Shown in pieces: positions 1 to 8,757 of a stretch of DNA of 64,000 bases. A model generated the notes under the pieces. It worked only from the letters and a program-made list of their open reading frames with translations, searched no databases and was not told the DNA's origin. The stretch comes from an uncultured Bacilli bacterium. GTDB lineage: Bacteria; Bacillota_I; Bacilli_A; RF39; UBA660. The position numbers and the translations under genes are program-made. Positions within the stretch are counted from its first letter, which is position 1. Every line of letters begins with the position of its first letter. Location: contig CAKPEZ010000001.1 in NCBI GenBank assembly GCA_934149465.1, forward strand, positions 152,381-216,380, read 5' to 3'.

Positions 1-10
1 GAATAGTCAT
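1..10 (-). CDS. start of a further gene, cut by the window edge
   Basis: An ATG at 10-8 on the minus strand follows a good ribosome binding site (AAAGGAGATGA) a few bases upstream. Only three codons are inside the window, so nothing can be said about the product. It would be the next gene downstream of the ftsK-like gene. Confidence 0.4.
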
Positions 11-36
11 ATAATCATCTCCTTTTAAGTACAAAG

Positions 37-59
37 ACCAAAAGAATTAATCTTTTGGT
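37..59 (-). terminator. hairpin at the end of the ftsK-like gene
   Basis: A 9-bp perfect inverted repeat (ACCAAAAGA / TCTTTTGGT) with a 5-nt loop overlaps the stop codon of the ftsK-like gene. The T-rich tail on the minus strand is short (CTTTGT), so it could be a weak terminator or only an attenuating hairpin. Confidence 0.4.
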
Positions 60-2221
60 TCTGGTTTAACTAAAACTTCTCTAGGTTTAGATCCATTAGC
101 AGGCCCAATAATTCCTCTTTCTTCAAGTAAATCAACAATTCTAGCTGCTCTATTATATCCTAAACGATATTTTCTTTGAATTAAAGAGGCACTTATTTTT
201 CCAGTATTAATCGCAAAATCAACAATCTCATTATAAAGTGGATCATCATATTCATCATCACTACTATAATTATCATCAATAGGAGCATCTTCTGAAATAT
301 TCTTAGTTAAAGAATCATCATAACTAGCTTTTTGCTGATCAATAACGAAATTAACTATTCTATTTAATTCTTCTTCACTAACATAAGCTCCCTGTATTCT
401 AATTGGAATATTTTCTCCCATTGGTAAAAATAACATATCTCCCTTACCAAGAAGTTTTTCTGCTCCAGTCATATCAAGAATAGTTCTAGAATCAATGCTA
501 CTACTAACAGCAAAAGATAATCTAGATGGAATATTAGCCTTAACTACTCCAGTAATTACATCTGTAGAAGGTCTTTGCGTTGCTACTATTAAATGAATAC
601 CAGCAGCTCTTGCCATTTGCGTTATACGCATAATAGAATCCTCTACTTCCTTAGCAGCAACTAGCATCAAATCAGCAAGTTCATCAATAATAACTACTAT
701 ATAAGGAAGTTTTGGAAATTCAGGATGCTCTTTACAATATTCATTATAAGAAGCAATATTTTTACTATGAGTTTGTTCAAATACATCATATCTTCTTTCC
801 ATTTCAGCAACTATATTTTTTAAAGCAACAGAAGCTTTCTTAGGATCGGTTACAACAGGACACATCAAATGAGGAACTCCATTATACATATTTAATTCAA
901 CCTTTTTAGGATCAACCATCACAAGTTTTACTTCATCAGGTTTAGCACGCATTAAGATAGATGCGATTATGCAGTTTATACAAACTGATTTACCACTACC
1001 AGTAGATCCCGCTATTAACATATGAGGAGTAGAATTTATTAAAGCATACTTAACATTTCCCATTATATCTTTACCAAGACCAACCATAAGAAGATTTTTC
1101 TCATTTACATCAGGTAAATAAGCCATTACTTCTTTAAAAGAGACAGAAGAAATAACTTTATTAGGAAGCTCTATTCCAATAGTATTTTTCCCTGGTATTG
1201 GAGCTTGAATACGAACATCTTTAGCAGCAAGGGCAAGCGCTATTTCTTTTTGAATACCAAGAATTTTACTTACCTTAGTACCAGCTTTTATCTCAAGTTC
1301 ATATTGTGTTACAGATGGACCAATATGACATTCAACAATTTTACCACTAATATCAAAATCATTAAGTACTCTCTCTAAAATGCTAACATTATTTTTTACT
1401 GTATTAACATTTTCAACATTAGAGCCCTTCTTAGGATTATTAAGAAGAGTAAGTGGTGGCAATTTATAATTTAAATTCTTTTCTGGAATATCTTCTTTAA
1501 GAGGATTTTCTATCACTTCTTTTTCCTTAATTACTTCTTCCTTAGGCACTTCCTTATTCTCAAGTTCACTAGCAGAAGAAATAATTACTCTACCATCTTC
1601 ACCCTTTTCTAGAGAATTTTGACTATTACTTTCTTTATCTTTATGTTTAAATAAACTATGATTGAATTCTCTTACTTTCTTAAGAATTTCTAAAATACTA
1701 ACATTTAAGAATAAAATACTACCAAGAATAATCATTCCCACTAAAACAATAACAGTTCCCTTAGTACTAAAAAGGCTTACAAAAGCAAAAGAAAAAACTG
1801 CTCCAATAATACCACCACCGGTACTTTCAATAACATCAGCATTCTTAAAAGATATCAAAACATTATCAACGGTTTCTTTAACAATCTTCATAAAATCTAA
1901 ATCATTTGCTGTTACATAATTTAAATGAAGCAAAACTAATATTGCAAAAACAAATATATATAATCCAAGTAATTTAGATGATAAGAATGAAGGCATTTCT
2001 CTTTTAATAATTAGATATAAGCCAATAATTGCAATCGTTACTAAAATAGCAGGATAAATAGTACCAACTAAAAATACAGTAAAAGAACTAATTAATCTTC
2101 CTATTACTCCATATCTACAAATTCCAATAATAGAAATCAAAATTAAAATAACTCCTGTTACTTCATTAGAACGATCAAAACCTTTCTTATTTTCATCTTT
2201 CTTAGTTTTTTTCTTACTCAT
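47..2221 (-). CDS. ftsK: FtsK/SpoIIIE-family DNA translocase
   Basis: This is a membrane-anchored, ATP-driven DNA pump that clears chromosome from the division or sporulation septum. About four hydrophobic segments lie in the first 180 residues, followed by a charged linker. The alpha/beta motor carries a Walker A motif GSTGSGKS near residue 404 and a Walker B stretch VVIIDELADLM near 513. The last 60 residues form the winged-helix gamma domain that reads KOPS/SRS sequences. At 724 residues it is close to Bacillus SpoIIIE (about 790). The start is preceded by AGGTGAT. Because gpr and spoIIP are also in the window, a SpoIIIE role in forespore filling is plausible; FtsK and SpoIIIE cannot be separated by sequence alone. 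Confidence 0.95.
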   Translation of the reverse strand: MSKKKTKKDENKKGFDRSNEVTGVILILISIIGICRYGVIGRLISSFTVFLVGTIYPAILVTIAIIGLYLIIKREMPSFLSSKLLGLYIFVFAILVLLHLNYVTANDLDFMKIVKETVDNVLISFKNADVIESTGGGIIGAVFSFAFVSLFSTKGTVIVLVGMIILGSILFLNVSILEILKKVREFNHSLFKHKDKESNSQNSLEKGEDGRVIISSASELENKEVPKEEVIKEKEVIENPLKEDIPEKNLNYKLPPLTLLNNPKKGSNVENVNTVKNNVSILERVLNDFDISGKIVECHIGPSVTQYELEIKAGTKVSKILGIQKEIALALAAKDVRIQAPIPGKNTIGIELPNKVISSVSFKEVMAYLPDVNEKNLLMVGLGKDIMGNVKYALINSTPHMLIAGSTGSGKSVCINCIIASILMRAKPDEVKLVMVDPKKVELNMYNGVPHLMCPVVTDPKKASVALKNIVAEMERRYDVFEQTHSKNIASYNEYCKEHPEFPKLPYIVVIIDELADLMLVAAKEVEDSIMRITQMARAAGIHLIVATQRPSTDVITGVVKANIPSRLSFAVSSSIDSRTILDMTGAEKLLGKGDMLFLPMGENIPIRIQGAYVSEEELNRIVNFVIDQQKASYDDSLTKNISEDAPIDDNYSSDDEYDDPLYNEIVDFAINTGKISASLIQRKYRLGYNRAARIVDLLEERGIIGPANGSKPREVLVKPEPKD

Positions 2222-2294
2222 AATATCACCTATAATATGATTATATCATTTATTTTAAATTTATTAAATAAATAATGTAAAGAAAAAAGAGTTT

Positions 2295-2738
2295 TTAATT
2301 ACTTTGAGATAATTTTTGATAAACATCATAATTAGAATAGATAGTAATTTCTTTAATAAGAAAATCACTACGATTAATTTTATCGATCTCAGAATATAAT
2401 TCATACTTATAAAGAATATTCTTATACTCTTTTAAATACTCATCCAAAGCAAGTAAATAATTTCCCTTAGATATAGTAATTTTATTTATTTGAGCATTAA
2501 TAGAATCTCTATAATTATTATGAATTTTATAACTAATAATATGATAATCATCATTATTAAGATCTCTAAATATAGTTTCATATAAAGAAAAACTTAATCC
2601 ATTAGGATAAGACAAAGTATAAAGATCATATCTTTTACTTTCATTAAAAGAAGTAACTGTTAAAGGTTTTTTAGAATAAAAAGAATATAAACAAATAAAA
2701 ATAAAGATAATAAATAAGAACGTGGCAAATTTTCGCAT
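2295..2738 (-). CDS. small membrane-anchored or secreted protein, unknown
   Basis: I do not recognise a family. The 147-residue product starts with a basic residue followed by a strongly hydrophobic segment of about 18 residues (FATFLFIIFIFICLYSF), so it is either an uncleaved anchor or a signal peptide. The rest is hydrophilic and rich in Tyr, Asn and Lys. The start at 2738 was chosen over an upstream in-frame codon because GGTGAT lies 4 nt before it. It sits between the PBP gene and the translocase gene on the same strand, about 45 bp after the PBP stop, so co-transcription with the division cluster is possible. Confidence 0.6.
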   Translation of the reverse strand: MRKFATFLFIIFIFICLYSFYSKKPLTVTSFNESKRYDLYTLSYPNGLSFSLYETIFRDLNNDDYHIISYKIHNNYRDSINAQINKITISKGNYLLALDEYLKEYKNILYKYELYSEIDKINRSDFLIKEITIYSNYDVYQKLSQSN

Positions 2739-2783
2739 AATAATCACCATTACTATTATTATCTTTAATTTTAGATTGATACT

Positions 2784-4934
2784 TTATAATTTTAATTTAA
2801 TAACAAGTTCTTCTTCATTAACAATTGTTCCTTCTGATAAGCTTTGCTCATAAACATAGCCATTTCCTTCTATCGTATAAGCACAGCCCATAAGTTCTAA
2901 TATATTTACAACCTCTTTATAAGAATATCCAATTAAATTAGGCATCATTTTATTATAATTATTAGTAAGTAAGAATACTTTATCTCCTTCATTTAAAGTA
3001 GTAGTCATTCTTGGATACTGATCAATAATCTTATCACCATCACCAAGTACAACAACATTAAGTTTATTTTCTTCTAATAAAGATTTTACCTCATTAGTAT
3101 TTAAATTTAAATAAGAACCTATTTTATAAGTAGAAGCTTTATTAGTATTCACACTTCCACTAAGTCCCAAATAATTACCTACATTAGAAATAAGTTCCTT
3201 AACGCTATTAGCAAGATAATTAGCACTTCCAGTCTTTGGATGTTTCATGGCTGCATAAACAATAATTTCTGGATCTTCTTCAGGAAAAAGACCTGAAAAA
3301 GAATAAATTAAGTTAGGATTATCAAAATATCTACCATTTTGATGATCAAATACTTGAGCAGTACCAGTTTTACCAATAATATTATAATCATCTACTTTAT
3401 ACATATATCCAACACCATGTTCAGGATCATTATTAATAACATCATGCATTAATTCTTTTAATTTACTAATCGTATTTTCATTAGCAATCTTATTAATAAC
3501 TTCTCTATTTCCACTATAAACTATTTTATTAGCATCAGATACTATCTTGCTTACAATATAAGGCTTAATCATAGTACCATTATTAGCAATTGCAGTTAAT
3601 GCTTGCAAATGTTGTATTGGCGTAGTTAAAATTCCCTGTCCAAAAGCTGCATTAGCAACCTCTACTGGATAATTAAATTCTATATTTCCCTTAAGTTCAT
3701 TGCCTAAAGTAATATTAGTTTTCTTTCCAAAACCATATTTTTGAAAACACAAAGAAAGTTCTTCTTTAGTAATAGTAGTTTCCATAATATCTGCAACAGC
3801 TGTATTAGAAGATAAAGCAAATCCTAAATCATAAGAAATCTTTCCCCATCCAACTTTATTCCAGTCACTAATTTTAGTTATCTTTGTTTCATCAGAATAA
3901 TCTTTATATTCTTTTACTCCCGAATTATAAAGAGTATTTCCATCATATTTTCCTGAATCAATTGCGCACATATAAGTAAATACTTTCATAGTAGATCCTG
4001 GTTCATAAGAATAAGAAACAAGCGGATTTAAATAAGAAGTCATATTCCTAATATTAGGATCAAAAGAAGGAGTAGATGCTGTTCCAAGAATTTCCCCAGT
4101 TTTACCATTCATAATAGTAATACTTACCCACTCAGCTTCACTAGTTTCTTGTGCCCTATGAACTGCATTCTCTATAAAAAGCTGAATATTAGTATCTAAA
4201 GTCAAATAAACATCATCACCTTGAACAGCTTCTTTAATATATTCATTACCATTAGCAATCTTATAACCATATTTATCTTGTTCAAATCTTAAATATCCAT
4301 TTTCTCCAGTTAAAATATCATTATAATATCCTTCTATTCCCATCTCACCAGTAATAACATCCTTTTTATCATCATTTTCTTTTTTTACTGTATAACCAAT
4401 AGTATAAGAAGCAAAATCTCCTTTAGGATAATATCTTTTTGTACTTTTTATAAAATCGATTCCTGGAAGATTTAAATTCTTAATTTCTTCCATTTCTAAC
4501 TGACTAAGATTTCTTCCACCAGGCCCAAGCTCTACTTGGTATAAATTTTCTTTATTAAGTAAATTTAAAATTTCGTCTTTAGTCATATTAATAAGAGGCG
4601 CTAAAGCTTCTGCAGTTTTTTCTTTATCAACAACATGAAGAGGAACCTCACTATTTTCACTTCTAGTAGGACTAAGATAAGCAATTACTGTATATGAAGA
4701 TACATCTTGCGCTAAGACATTGCCATCTTTATCATAAATAGTCCCTCTTTTGGGATAAAGAATCTCTTCAGAAGTATTTCTATTTTTAATAAACTCTGCT
4801 ATTGAAGTATTTCCTACTTTAAAATTAACTAACGTTAAATATCCAACGCGCATCCCAAGGACTAAGAAAATAAGAAAAATCAAAAAGAAAAAGAATTTAT
4901 TAGTAACTATCCGATCTAAATTATTTTTCTTCAT
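2784..4934 (-). CDS. pbpB: penicillin-binding protein with PASTA domains (division transpeptidase, FtsI/PBP2B type)
   Basis: This class B PBP cross-links septal peptidoglycan outside the membrane. A single N-terminal membrane segment (about residues 15-35) is followed by the dimerisation domain and the transpeptidase domain. The latter has STMK (active-site Ser near 312), SSN near 373 and KTGTAQ near 521. Two PASTA-like repeats occupy roughly the last 120 residues, as in Bacillus PbpB/SpoVD. The start at 4934 is preferred because GGAG is 6 nt upstream; an in-frame ATG at 4946 lies in that site. It begins immediately after ftsL and belongs to the rsmH-ftsL-pbp cluster. PbpB and SpoVD roles cannot be distinguished here. 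Confidence 0.93.
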   Translation of the reverse strand: MKKNNLDRIVTNKFFFFLIFLIFLVLGMRVGYLTLVNFKVGNTSIAEFIKNRNTSEEILYPKRGTIYDKDGNVLAQDVSSYTVIAYLSPTRSENSEVPLHVVDKEKTAEALAPLINMTKDEILNLLNKENLYQVELGPGGRNLSQLEMEEIKNLNLPGIDFIKSTKRYYPKGDFASYTIGYTVKKENDDKKDVITGEMGIEGYYNDILTGENGYLRFEQDKYGYKIANGNEYIKEAVQGDDVYLTLDTNIQLFIENAVHRAQETSEAEWVSITIMNGKTGEILGTASTPSFDPNIRNMTSYLNPLVSYSYEPGSTMKVFTYMCAIDSGKYDGNTLYNSGVKEYKDYSDETKITKISDWNKVGWGKISYDLGFALSSNTAVADIMETTITKEELSLCFQKYGFGKKTNITLGNELKGNIEFNYPVEVANAAFGQGILTTPIQHLQALTAIANNGTMIKPYIVSKIVSDANKIVYSGNREVINKIANENTISKLKELMHDVINNDPEHGVGYMYKVDDYNIIGKTGTAQVFDHQNGRYFDNPNLIYSFSGLFPEEDPEIIVYAAMKHPKTGSANYLANSVKELISNVGNYLGLSGSVNTNKASTYKIGSYLNLNTNEVKSLLEENKLNVVVLGDGDKIIDQYPRMTTTLNEGDKVFLLTNNYNKMMPNLIGYSYKEVVNILELMGCAYTIEGNGYVYEQSLSEGTIVNEEELVIKLKL

Positions 4935-4935
4935 A

Positions 4936-5235
4936 TTATTCTCCATTTTCTGAAATTACTTTAACATTATTATTATTATAATCAAGCCCAAGTGAAGCAG
5001 CTACATTCTTAATATTTTCTAAAGAAGCAAGTTCATTAATCTTCATATTTAAACTCTGATTACTTTCTTCTAATTGATCTTTTTCCATTTTTAACTTCTC
5101 ATATTCAACGTTAATTTTAGATAAAGTAGATTGACTAAATACTATTCCAACTATCAAAAGAATAGAAAGAAAAGTACAAGTACTATAAATAAATTTTTCT
5201 AATCGACTAATCCCCCTACTAGTTCTTTTTTTCAA
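4936..5235 (-). CDS. ftsL: FtsL-like cell division protein
   Basis: This is a 99-residue bitopic membrane protein with a basic N-terminus, one membrane segment (about residues 18-38) and a coiled-coil-like extracytoplasmic region rich in Leu, Glu and Asn, the usual FtsL layout. FtsL binds FtsB/DivIC in the divisome. Sequence conservation in this family is poor, so the call depends mostly on position between rsmH and the division PBP. Translation appears to start at a TTG at 5235 with AGGTGAT about 7-8 nt upstream. The stop almost abuts the PBP start, indicating one operon. Confidence 0.8.
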   Translation of the reverse strand: MKKRTSRGISRLEKFIYSTCTFLSILLIVGIVFSQSTLSKINVEYEKLKMEKDQLEESNQSLNMKINELASLENIKNVAASLGLDYNNNNVKVISENGE

Positions 5236-5242
5236 AATAAAA

Positions 5243-6166
5243 TCACCTTATTCTTTCTGCAATACGCATTTTAGCACTTCTAGAACGTCTATTTTCTTCT
5301 AGTTCTTTCTTGCTAGGAAGAATCACATCTTTATTAATAAGTTTTAAAATAGGCTGATATTCTAAAGGAACAAAAGGAAGAACCTTTAAATCCTTTGGAA
5401 CTTCGCTATACTTTTTAAAAATATTTTTAACAATTCGATCTTCTAAAGAATGAAAAGTAATAACAACAATCCTTCCTCCAGGCTTTAATATACTAATAGC
5501 ATCTTCTAATGCTTTTGAAAGAACATCTAATTCATTATTTACTTCTATTCTAATTGCTTGAAATACCTTCTTAGCAGGATTTTTTTCTCTCTTTACTCTC
5601 TCTGGTACAGAAAGCTTTATAATATCAACTAATTCCAAGGTAGTTTCTATATTCTTTTTTTCCCTATATTTTAAAATATTATTAGCAATAGAAACTGCAA
5701 ACTTTTCTTCCCCATAATCTCTAAATATTTTAATTAAATCATTCTTAGAATAATTATTAACAACTTCATATGCACTAAAAGGATTATCCTTATCCATACG
5801 CATATCTAGTCTAGAATCTTGATGATAACTAAATCCTCGATCTTTTTCATCAAGCTGAGGACTAGATACTCCAAGATCAAAGATAATTCCATTTATTTTA
5901 TCAATATTTTTTTTCTTAAGTTCTTCCTTTAAATTAACAAAATTACTCTTAATAATTTCATAGGAATTACTAATCTTAGAAAGGCGATCATTACTATAAT
6001 TAATTGCATCTATATCCTGATCAAAAGAATATAAAAATCCCTTATTTAACTTAGATAAAATTAGACTACTATGACCACCATATCCTAAAGTAGCATCTAC
6101 ATAAATACCATTTTCATCTATATTCAAAGAATCAATAGCCTCATTTAATAAAACACTATAATGCAT
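5243..6166 (-). CDS. rsmH: 16S rRNA (cytosine-1402-N4)-methyltransferase RsmH
   Basis: It transfers a methyl group from SAM to N4 of C1402 in 16S rRNA. The SAM-binding motif DATLGYGGHS is near residue 30, and the family signatures FDLGVSSPQLD, RGFSYHQD and ITFHSLEDRIVK are all present. The 307-residue length is typical. The ATG at 6166 was chosen because GGTGAT precedes it by 4 nt; an upstream in-frame GTG has no proper site. It is first in the division-wall operon. No mraZ is seen upstream; the next gene is divergent. Confidence 0.96.
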   Translation of the reverse strand: MHYSVLLNEAIDSLNIDENGIYVDATLGYGGHSSLILSKLNKGFLYSFDQDIDAINYSNDRLSKISNSYEIIKSNFVNLKEELKKKNIDKINGIIFDLGVSSPQLDEKDRGFSYHQDSRLDMRMDKDNPFSAYEVVNNYSKNDLIKIFRDYGEEKFAVSIANNILKYREKKNIETTLELVDIIKLSVPERVKREKNPAKKVFQAIRIEVNNELDVLSKALEDAISILKPGGRIVVITFHSLEDRIVKNIFKKYSEVPKDLKVLPFVPLEYQPILKLINKDVILPSKKELEENRRSRSAKMRIAERIR

Positions 6167-6194
6167 ATTAATCACCACTCATATTTACATTTTA

Positions 6195-6223
6195 ATTGTA
6201 CTATTAATATAAGGTATTGTAAA
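6195..6223 (-). promoter_or_regulatory. putative promoter of the rsmH-ftsL-pbp operon
   Basis: On the minus strand TTTACA (6223-6218) is separated by 17 nt from TACAAT (6200-6195), about 30 nt before the rsmH start. This is a good sigma-A match in the short divergent intergenic region. Confidence 0.5.
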
Positions 6224-6239
6224 TATAAAAGCAAAAGAT

Positions 6240-6268
6240 TTGACAAAATTATGGATTTATCCTATTAT
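6240..6268 (+). promoter_or_regulatory. strong sigma-A-type promoter of the CPBP gene
   Basis: TTGACA (6240-6245), a 17-nt spacer and TATTAT (6263-6268) precede the ATG at 6304, and GGTGG (6295-6299) serves as ribosome binding site. A TTG at 6271 in the same frame lies at or before the expected transcript start, so it cannot be the real start. Confidence 0.65.
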
Positions 6269-6303
6269 TTTTGATATACTTAATAATAGAAAGTGGTGGC
6301 AAA

Positions 6304-6993
6304 ATGAAAAACATGAAAAAAGATTTTATTACTTTAGCAAAGACCATTAGTCTTTTTATTTTATTGCTTATTTTTAAAGAGTTATTTATCTTAGTAATAA
6401 ATCAGTTTATTGATTTATCAAAGGTAAGTAAAAATAGTATTTCATATATCTATCTAATCGCAGATCTTATGTATATGATGATTCTATTTCTTGCTTATCA
6501 TAAAACTTTAATAAAAGATTTTAAATTATTTATTAAAAATTTTGGAGAAAATATCAATACCTCTTTTAAATATTGGTTTATTGGATTAATAATAATGATG
6601 ATTAGTAATTATTTAATTGTAAGTTGCACAGGTGCTATTGCTCAAAACGAAGAATCTGTAAGATCTCTTCTAACTTCACTTCCATTATATATGATTTTCT
6701 CAATTTCCATATATGCTCCTTTTACTGAAGAATTAATATTTAGAAAGGGATTTAAAGATGTCATAGAAAATAAATGGTTATATATTTTAACATCAGGAAT
6801 TACCTTTGGAGCAATGCATGTTGTATCATCAGTTACATCATTAAGTGATCTACTATATTTAATACCATATTGTTCTTTAGGAATTGCCTTTAGTAGTTTA
6901 TATTATAAAACAGATAATATTTTCTCAAGTATGTCAATGCACTTTTTCCATAACACAATGACTTTACTTCTTCTTTTAATAGTAGGACAATAA
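6304..6993 (+). CDS. CPBP (CAAX/Abi) family intramembrane metalloprotease
   Basis: This 229-residue polytopic membrane protein has the full set of CPBP motifs: an EE pair in TEELIFRKGF (about residue 142), a first His in FGAMHVV (about 172) and HxxxN-type residues in SMHFFHNT (about 213). These residues bind the metal in the glutamic-type Rce1 relatives. In Bacillota such proteins act in peptide maturation, bacteriocin self-immunity or signalling; the substrate here is unknown. The start at 6304 fits the upstream promoter and ribosome site. The next gene starts 4 bp after the stop, so the two are likely co-transcribed. A second, motif-poor relative lies at 12511-13188. Confidence 0.85.
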   Translation: MKNMKKDFITLAKTISLFILLLIFKELFILVINQFIDLSKVSKNSISYIYLIADLMYMMILFLAYHKTLIKDFKLFIKNFGENINTSFKYWFIGLIIMMISNYLIVSCTGAIAQNEESVRSLLTSLPLYMIFSISIYAPFTEELIFRKGFKDVIENKWLYILTSGITFGAMHVVSSVTSLSDLLYLIPYCSLGIAFSSLYYKTDNIFSSMSMHFFHNTMTLLLLLIVGQ

Positions 6994-6997
6994 AACT

Positions 6998-7846
6998 ATG
7001 AAAAAGAAAATTATTATTATATTAAGTATTATTTTAGGAATTCTTGGTATTATTCTTTATTCTAGATTTATAGAAACTTCTCTTTTTGAAACTAAAGAAT
7101 ATAAAATTAGTAATGTAAATCTTGCTAATGATTTCTCAGGTTTAAAGATAATCCATATAAGTGATATTCACTATGGAAGAATAACAACTACTAAAATGAT
7201 AAAAAAAATTATCAAAGAAGTAAATTTAATAAAACCAGACATAATTGTAATTACTGGTGATCTTATCGATAAAGATGCTACTCTTACTGAAAAAGATATT
7301 TCTTTCTTAAAAGATAGTTTAGCAAAATTAGAAAGTAAATATGGAAAATACGCTATTTATGGAAACCATGATATTACCTATAGTAGAGAAAAAATAGAAG
7401 AAATATATAAATATAGTAATTTTAAATTACTTGTCAATGATTATGATATTATATATGGAAAAAGGAATGAAGCATTATTTATTGGAGGATTAGATAGCCT
7501 TTTAGAAGGAGAGCAAAATATAGAAAAGACAATGTCTTATTTTAATGATCATGAAGATATTCTCTATAAAATACTTCTAGTACATGAGCCTGATAGCACT
7601 GATAATATTTTAGAAAAATACCCAAATACTAATCTTATATTAGCAGGGCACTCACATAATGGACAAGTTCGTCTTCCTTTAATAGGAGCTATTTACACAC
7701 CTTCTGGAAGCAAAAAGTACTATGACAATTACTATAAAATAAATGAAACTGATCTATATATTTCTAGTGGTATCGGAGTATCTAGAATCAATTTTAGATT
7801 ATTCAATAAACCATCTATTAACTTTTATAGAATCTATAACGATTAA
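6998..7846 (+). CDS. membrane-anchored metallophosphoesterase (YkuE/YaeI-like)
   Basis: This 282-residue calcineurin-like phosphoesterase has an N-terminal membrane segment (about residues 4-22). The metal-binding motifs appear in order: SDIHYG (about 55), GDLID (about 87), GNHD (about 122), a His in VHEPD, and GHSHNGQ near 219. Family members with this arrangement, such as YkuE and YaeI, hydrolyse phosphoesters at the membrane; the physiological substrate is not evident. It follows the CPBP protease by 4 bp and ends in a strong bidirectional terminator. Confidence 0.85.
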   Translation: MKKKIIIILSIILGILGIILYSRFIETSLFETKEYKISNVNLANDFSGLKIIHISDIHYGRITTTKMIKKIIKEVNLIKPDIIVITGDLIDKDATLTEKDISFLKDSLAKLESKYGKYAIYGNHDITYSREKIEEIYKYSNFKLLVNDYDIIYGKRNEALFIGGLDSLLEGEQNIEKTMSYFNDHEDILYKILLVHEPDSTDNILEKYPNTNLILAGHSHNGQVRLPLIGAIYTPSGSKKYYDNYYKINETDLYISSGIGVSRINFRLFNKPSINFYRIYND

Positions 7847-7878
7847 AAAACTAGTTCATAAAAATTGAACTAGTTTTT
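7846..7878. terminator. bidirectional rho-independent terminator
   Basis: A 13-bp perfect stem (AAAAACTAGTTCA / TGAACTAGTTTTT) with a 7-nt loop lies between the convergent phosphoesterase and rpsU genes. A-rich and T-rich flanks give a T tract on both strands. Confidence 0.88.
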
Positions 7879-7880
7879 AA

Positions 7881-8066
7881 TTAATAATTTCTTGATTTTT
7901 TTCTACTATTCTTGATACCATTTTTAATTGCTTCACGACGTTGAATACCAGGTTTTTTATAGCCTTCATTTCTTTCTTTAGCTTTAGAAAGGACGCCACT
8001 TTTTACCACTTGGTTTTTAAATCTTTTAAGAGCAAAATCTAAGTTTCCTCTAACTTCTACTGACAT
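7881..8066 (-). CDS. rpsU: 30S ribosomal protein bS21
   Basis: This 61-residue, strongly basic protein opens with SVEVRGN, has LDFALKRFK, and ends in an Arg/Lys-rich tail, the usual bS21 pattern. It binds near the 3' end of 16S rRNA and helps initiation. A canonical AAGGAGGGA site (8073-8081) precedes the ATG. It appears to be a single gene between the ruvA terminator and the bidirectional terminator. Confidence 0.95.
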   Translation of the reverse strand: MSVEVRGNLDFALKRFKNQVVKSGVLSKAKERNEGYKKPGIQRREAIKNGIKNSRKKSRNY

Positions 8067-8169
8067 TTATAATCCCTCCTTCCGCTTTTAACATAGTAAA
8101 TTATATCATTATATTTAAAAATATACAACAAAAATCGCGTTTTTTAGCAAAAAAACCTTTATTTTGGGC

Positions 8170-8199
8170 ATTATAGCAAAAAAAGCTCTATTTTAGCAA
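8170..8199 (-). promoter_or_regulatory. possible rpsU promoter
   Basis: On the minus strand TTGCTA lies 18 nt before TATAAT (plus coordinates 8175-8170), downstream of ruvA and about 105 nt before the rpsU start. The -35 is inside the ruvA terminator stem-loop, so terminator and promoter overlap. Confidence 0.4.
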
Positions 8200-8213
8200 T
8201 AATTTTAGAGCTT
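8174..8213 (-). terminator. ruvA terminator overlapping its 3' end
   Basis: On the minus strand an 8-bp stem (AAGCTCTA / TAGAGCTT) with an A/T-rich loop is followed by a run of Ts. The left arm is still inside the ruvA coding sequence. Confidence 0.7.
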
Positions 8214-8757
8214 CTTTTATTTGTAATTCTAAAGAATTATCTTTATTAACTTTTGGTAAAATTTTTCTAACATCAGCTTTCTTATACCCAAGTCCTTCTA
8301 AAACAAGGAGTAATTCTTCATCAGTATTATCATCTTGAACAGTTAAAGTAGTAAATAAATTATCACTAAATATCTTACCTTTTAAATCAAGAACCATCTG
8401 TCTTGCTACTTTATCCCCTATTTTAGGAAATTTCTTTAAATAAGTAATATTTTCTTGATCTACAGCTTCAGCAAGAGAAGATGTATTACTAAGAGCAATT
8501 ATTGGAAGAGCCATCTTAGGACCTAATCCTTTAACAGAAATAAGTTTTAAAAAAAGATTCTTCTCTTCCCTATCTTTAAATCCATATAAACTATATTCAT
8601 CTTCTTTAACATTATTATATAAATACACTTTATACTTTTCTTTTAATTTATAATAATAAGGATTAGAAACATTAATTTGATATCCTATATCATTTACTTC
8701 TAAAATAATAGAATTAGGATCAATTTCAGTCACTATTCCAATTAAATAACCATACAT
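8188..8757 (-). CDS. ruvA: Holliday junction branch migration protein RuvA
   Basis: RuvA tetramers bind Holliday junctions and load the RuvB helicase. The 189-residue product has the N-terminal OB-fold (MYGYLIGIVTEID), helix-hairpin-helix motifs around VKGLGPKMALPI and FPKIGDKVARQM, and a C-terminal RuvB-binding domain (LLLVLEGLGYKKADVRKIL). Its ATG overlaps the ddl stop codon, giving translational coupling. RuvB is encoded about 41 kb away (49672-50673) instead of next to it. Confidence 0.95.
   Translation of the reverse strand: MYGYLIGIVTEIDPNSIILEVNDIGYQINVSNPYYYKLKEKYKVYLYNNVKEDEYSLYGFKDREEKNLFLKLISVKGLGPKMALPIIALSNTSSLAEAVDQENITYLKKFPKIGDKVARQMVLDLKGKIFSDNLFTTLTVQDDNTDEELLLVLEGLGYKKADVRKILPKVNKDNSLELQIKEALKLLLK

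Noticed and set aside
6271..6303. Upstream TTG start for the CPBP protease, adding 11 residues.
   Set aside because: It lies at or before the transcription start predicted by TTGACA-17-TATTAT; the ATG at 6304 has its own GGTGG.
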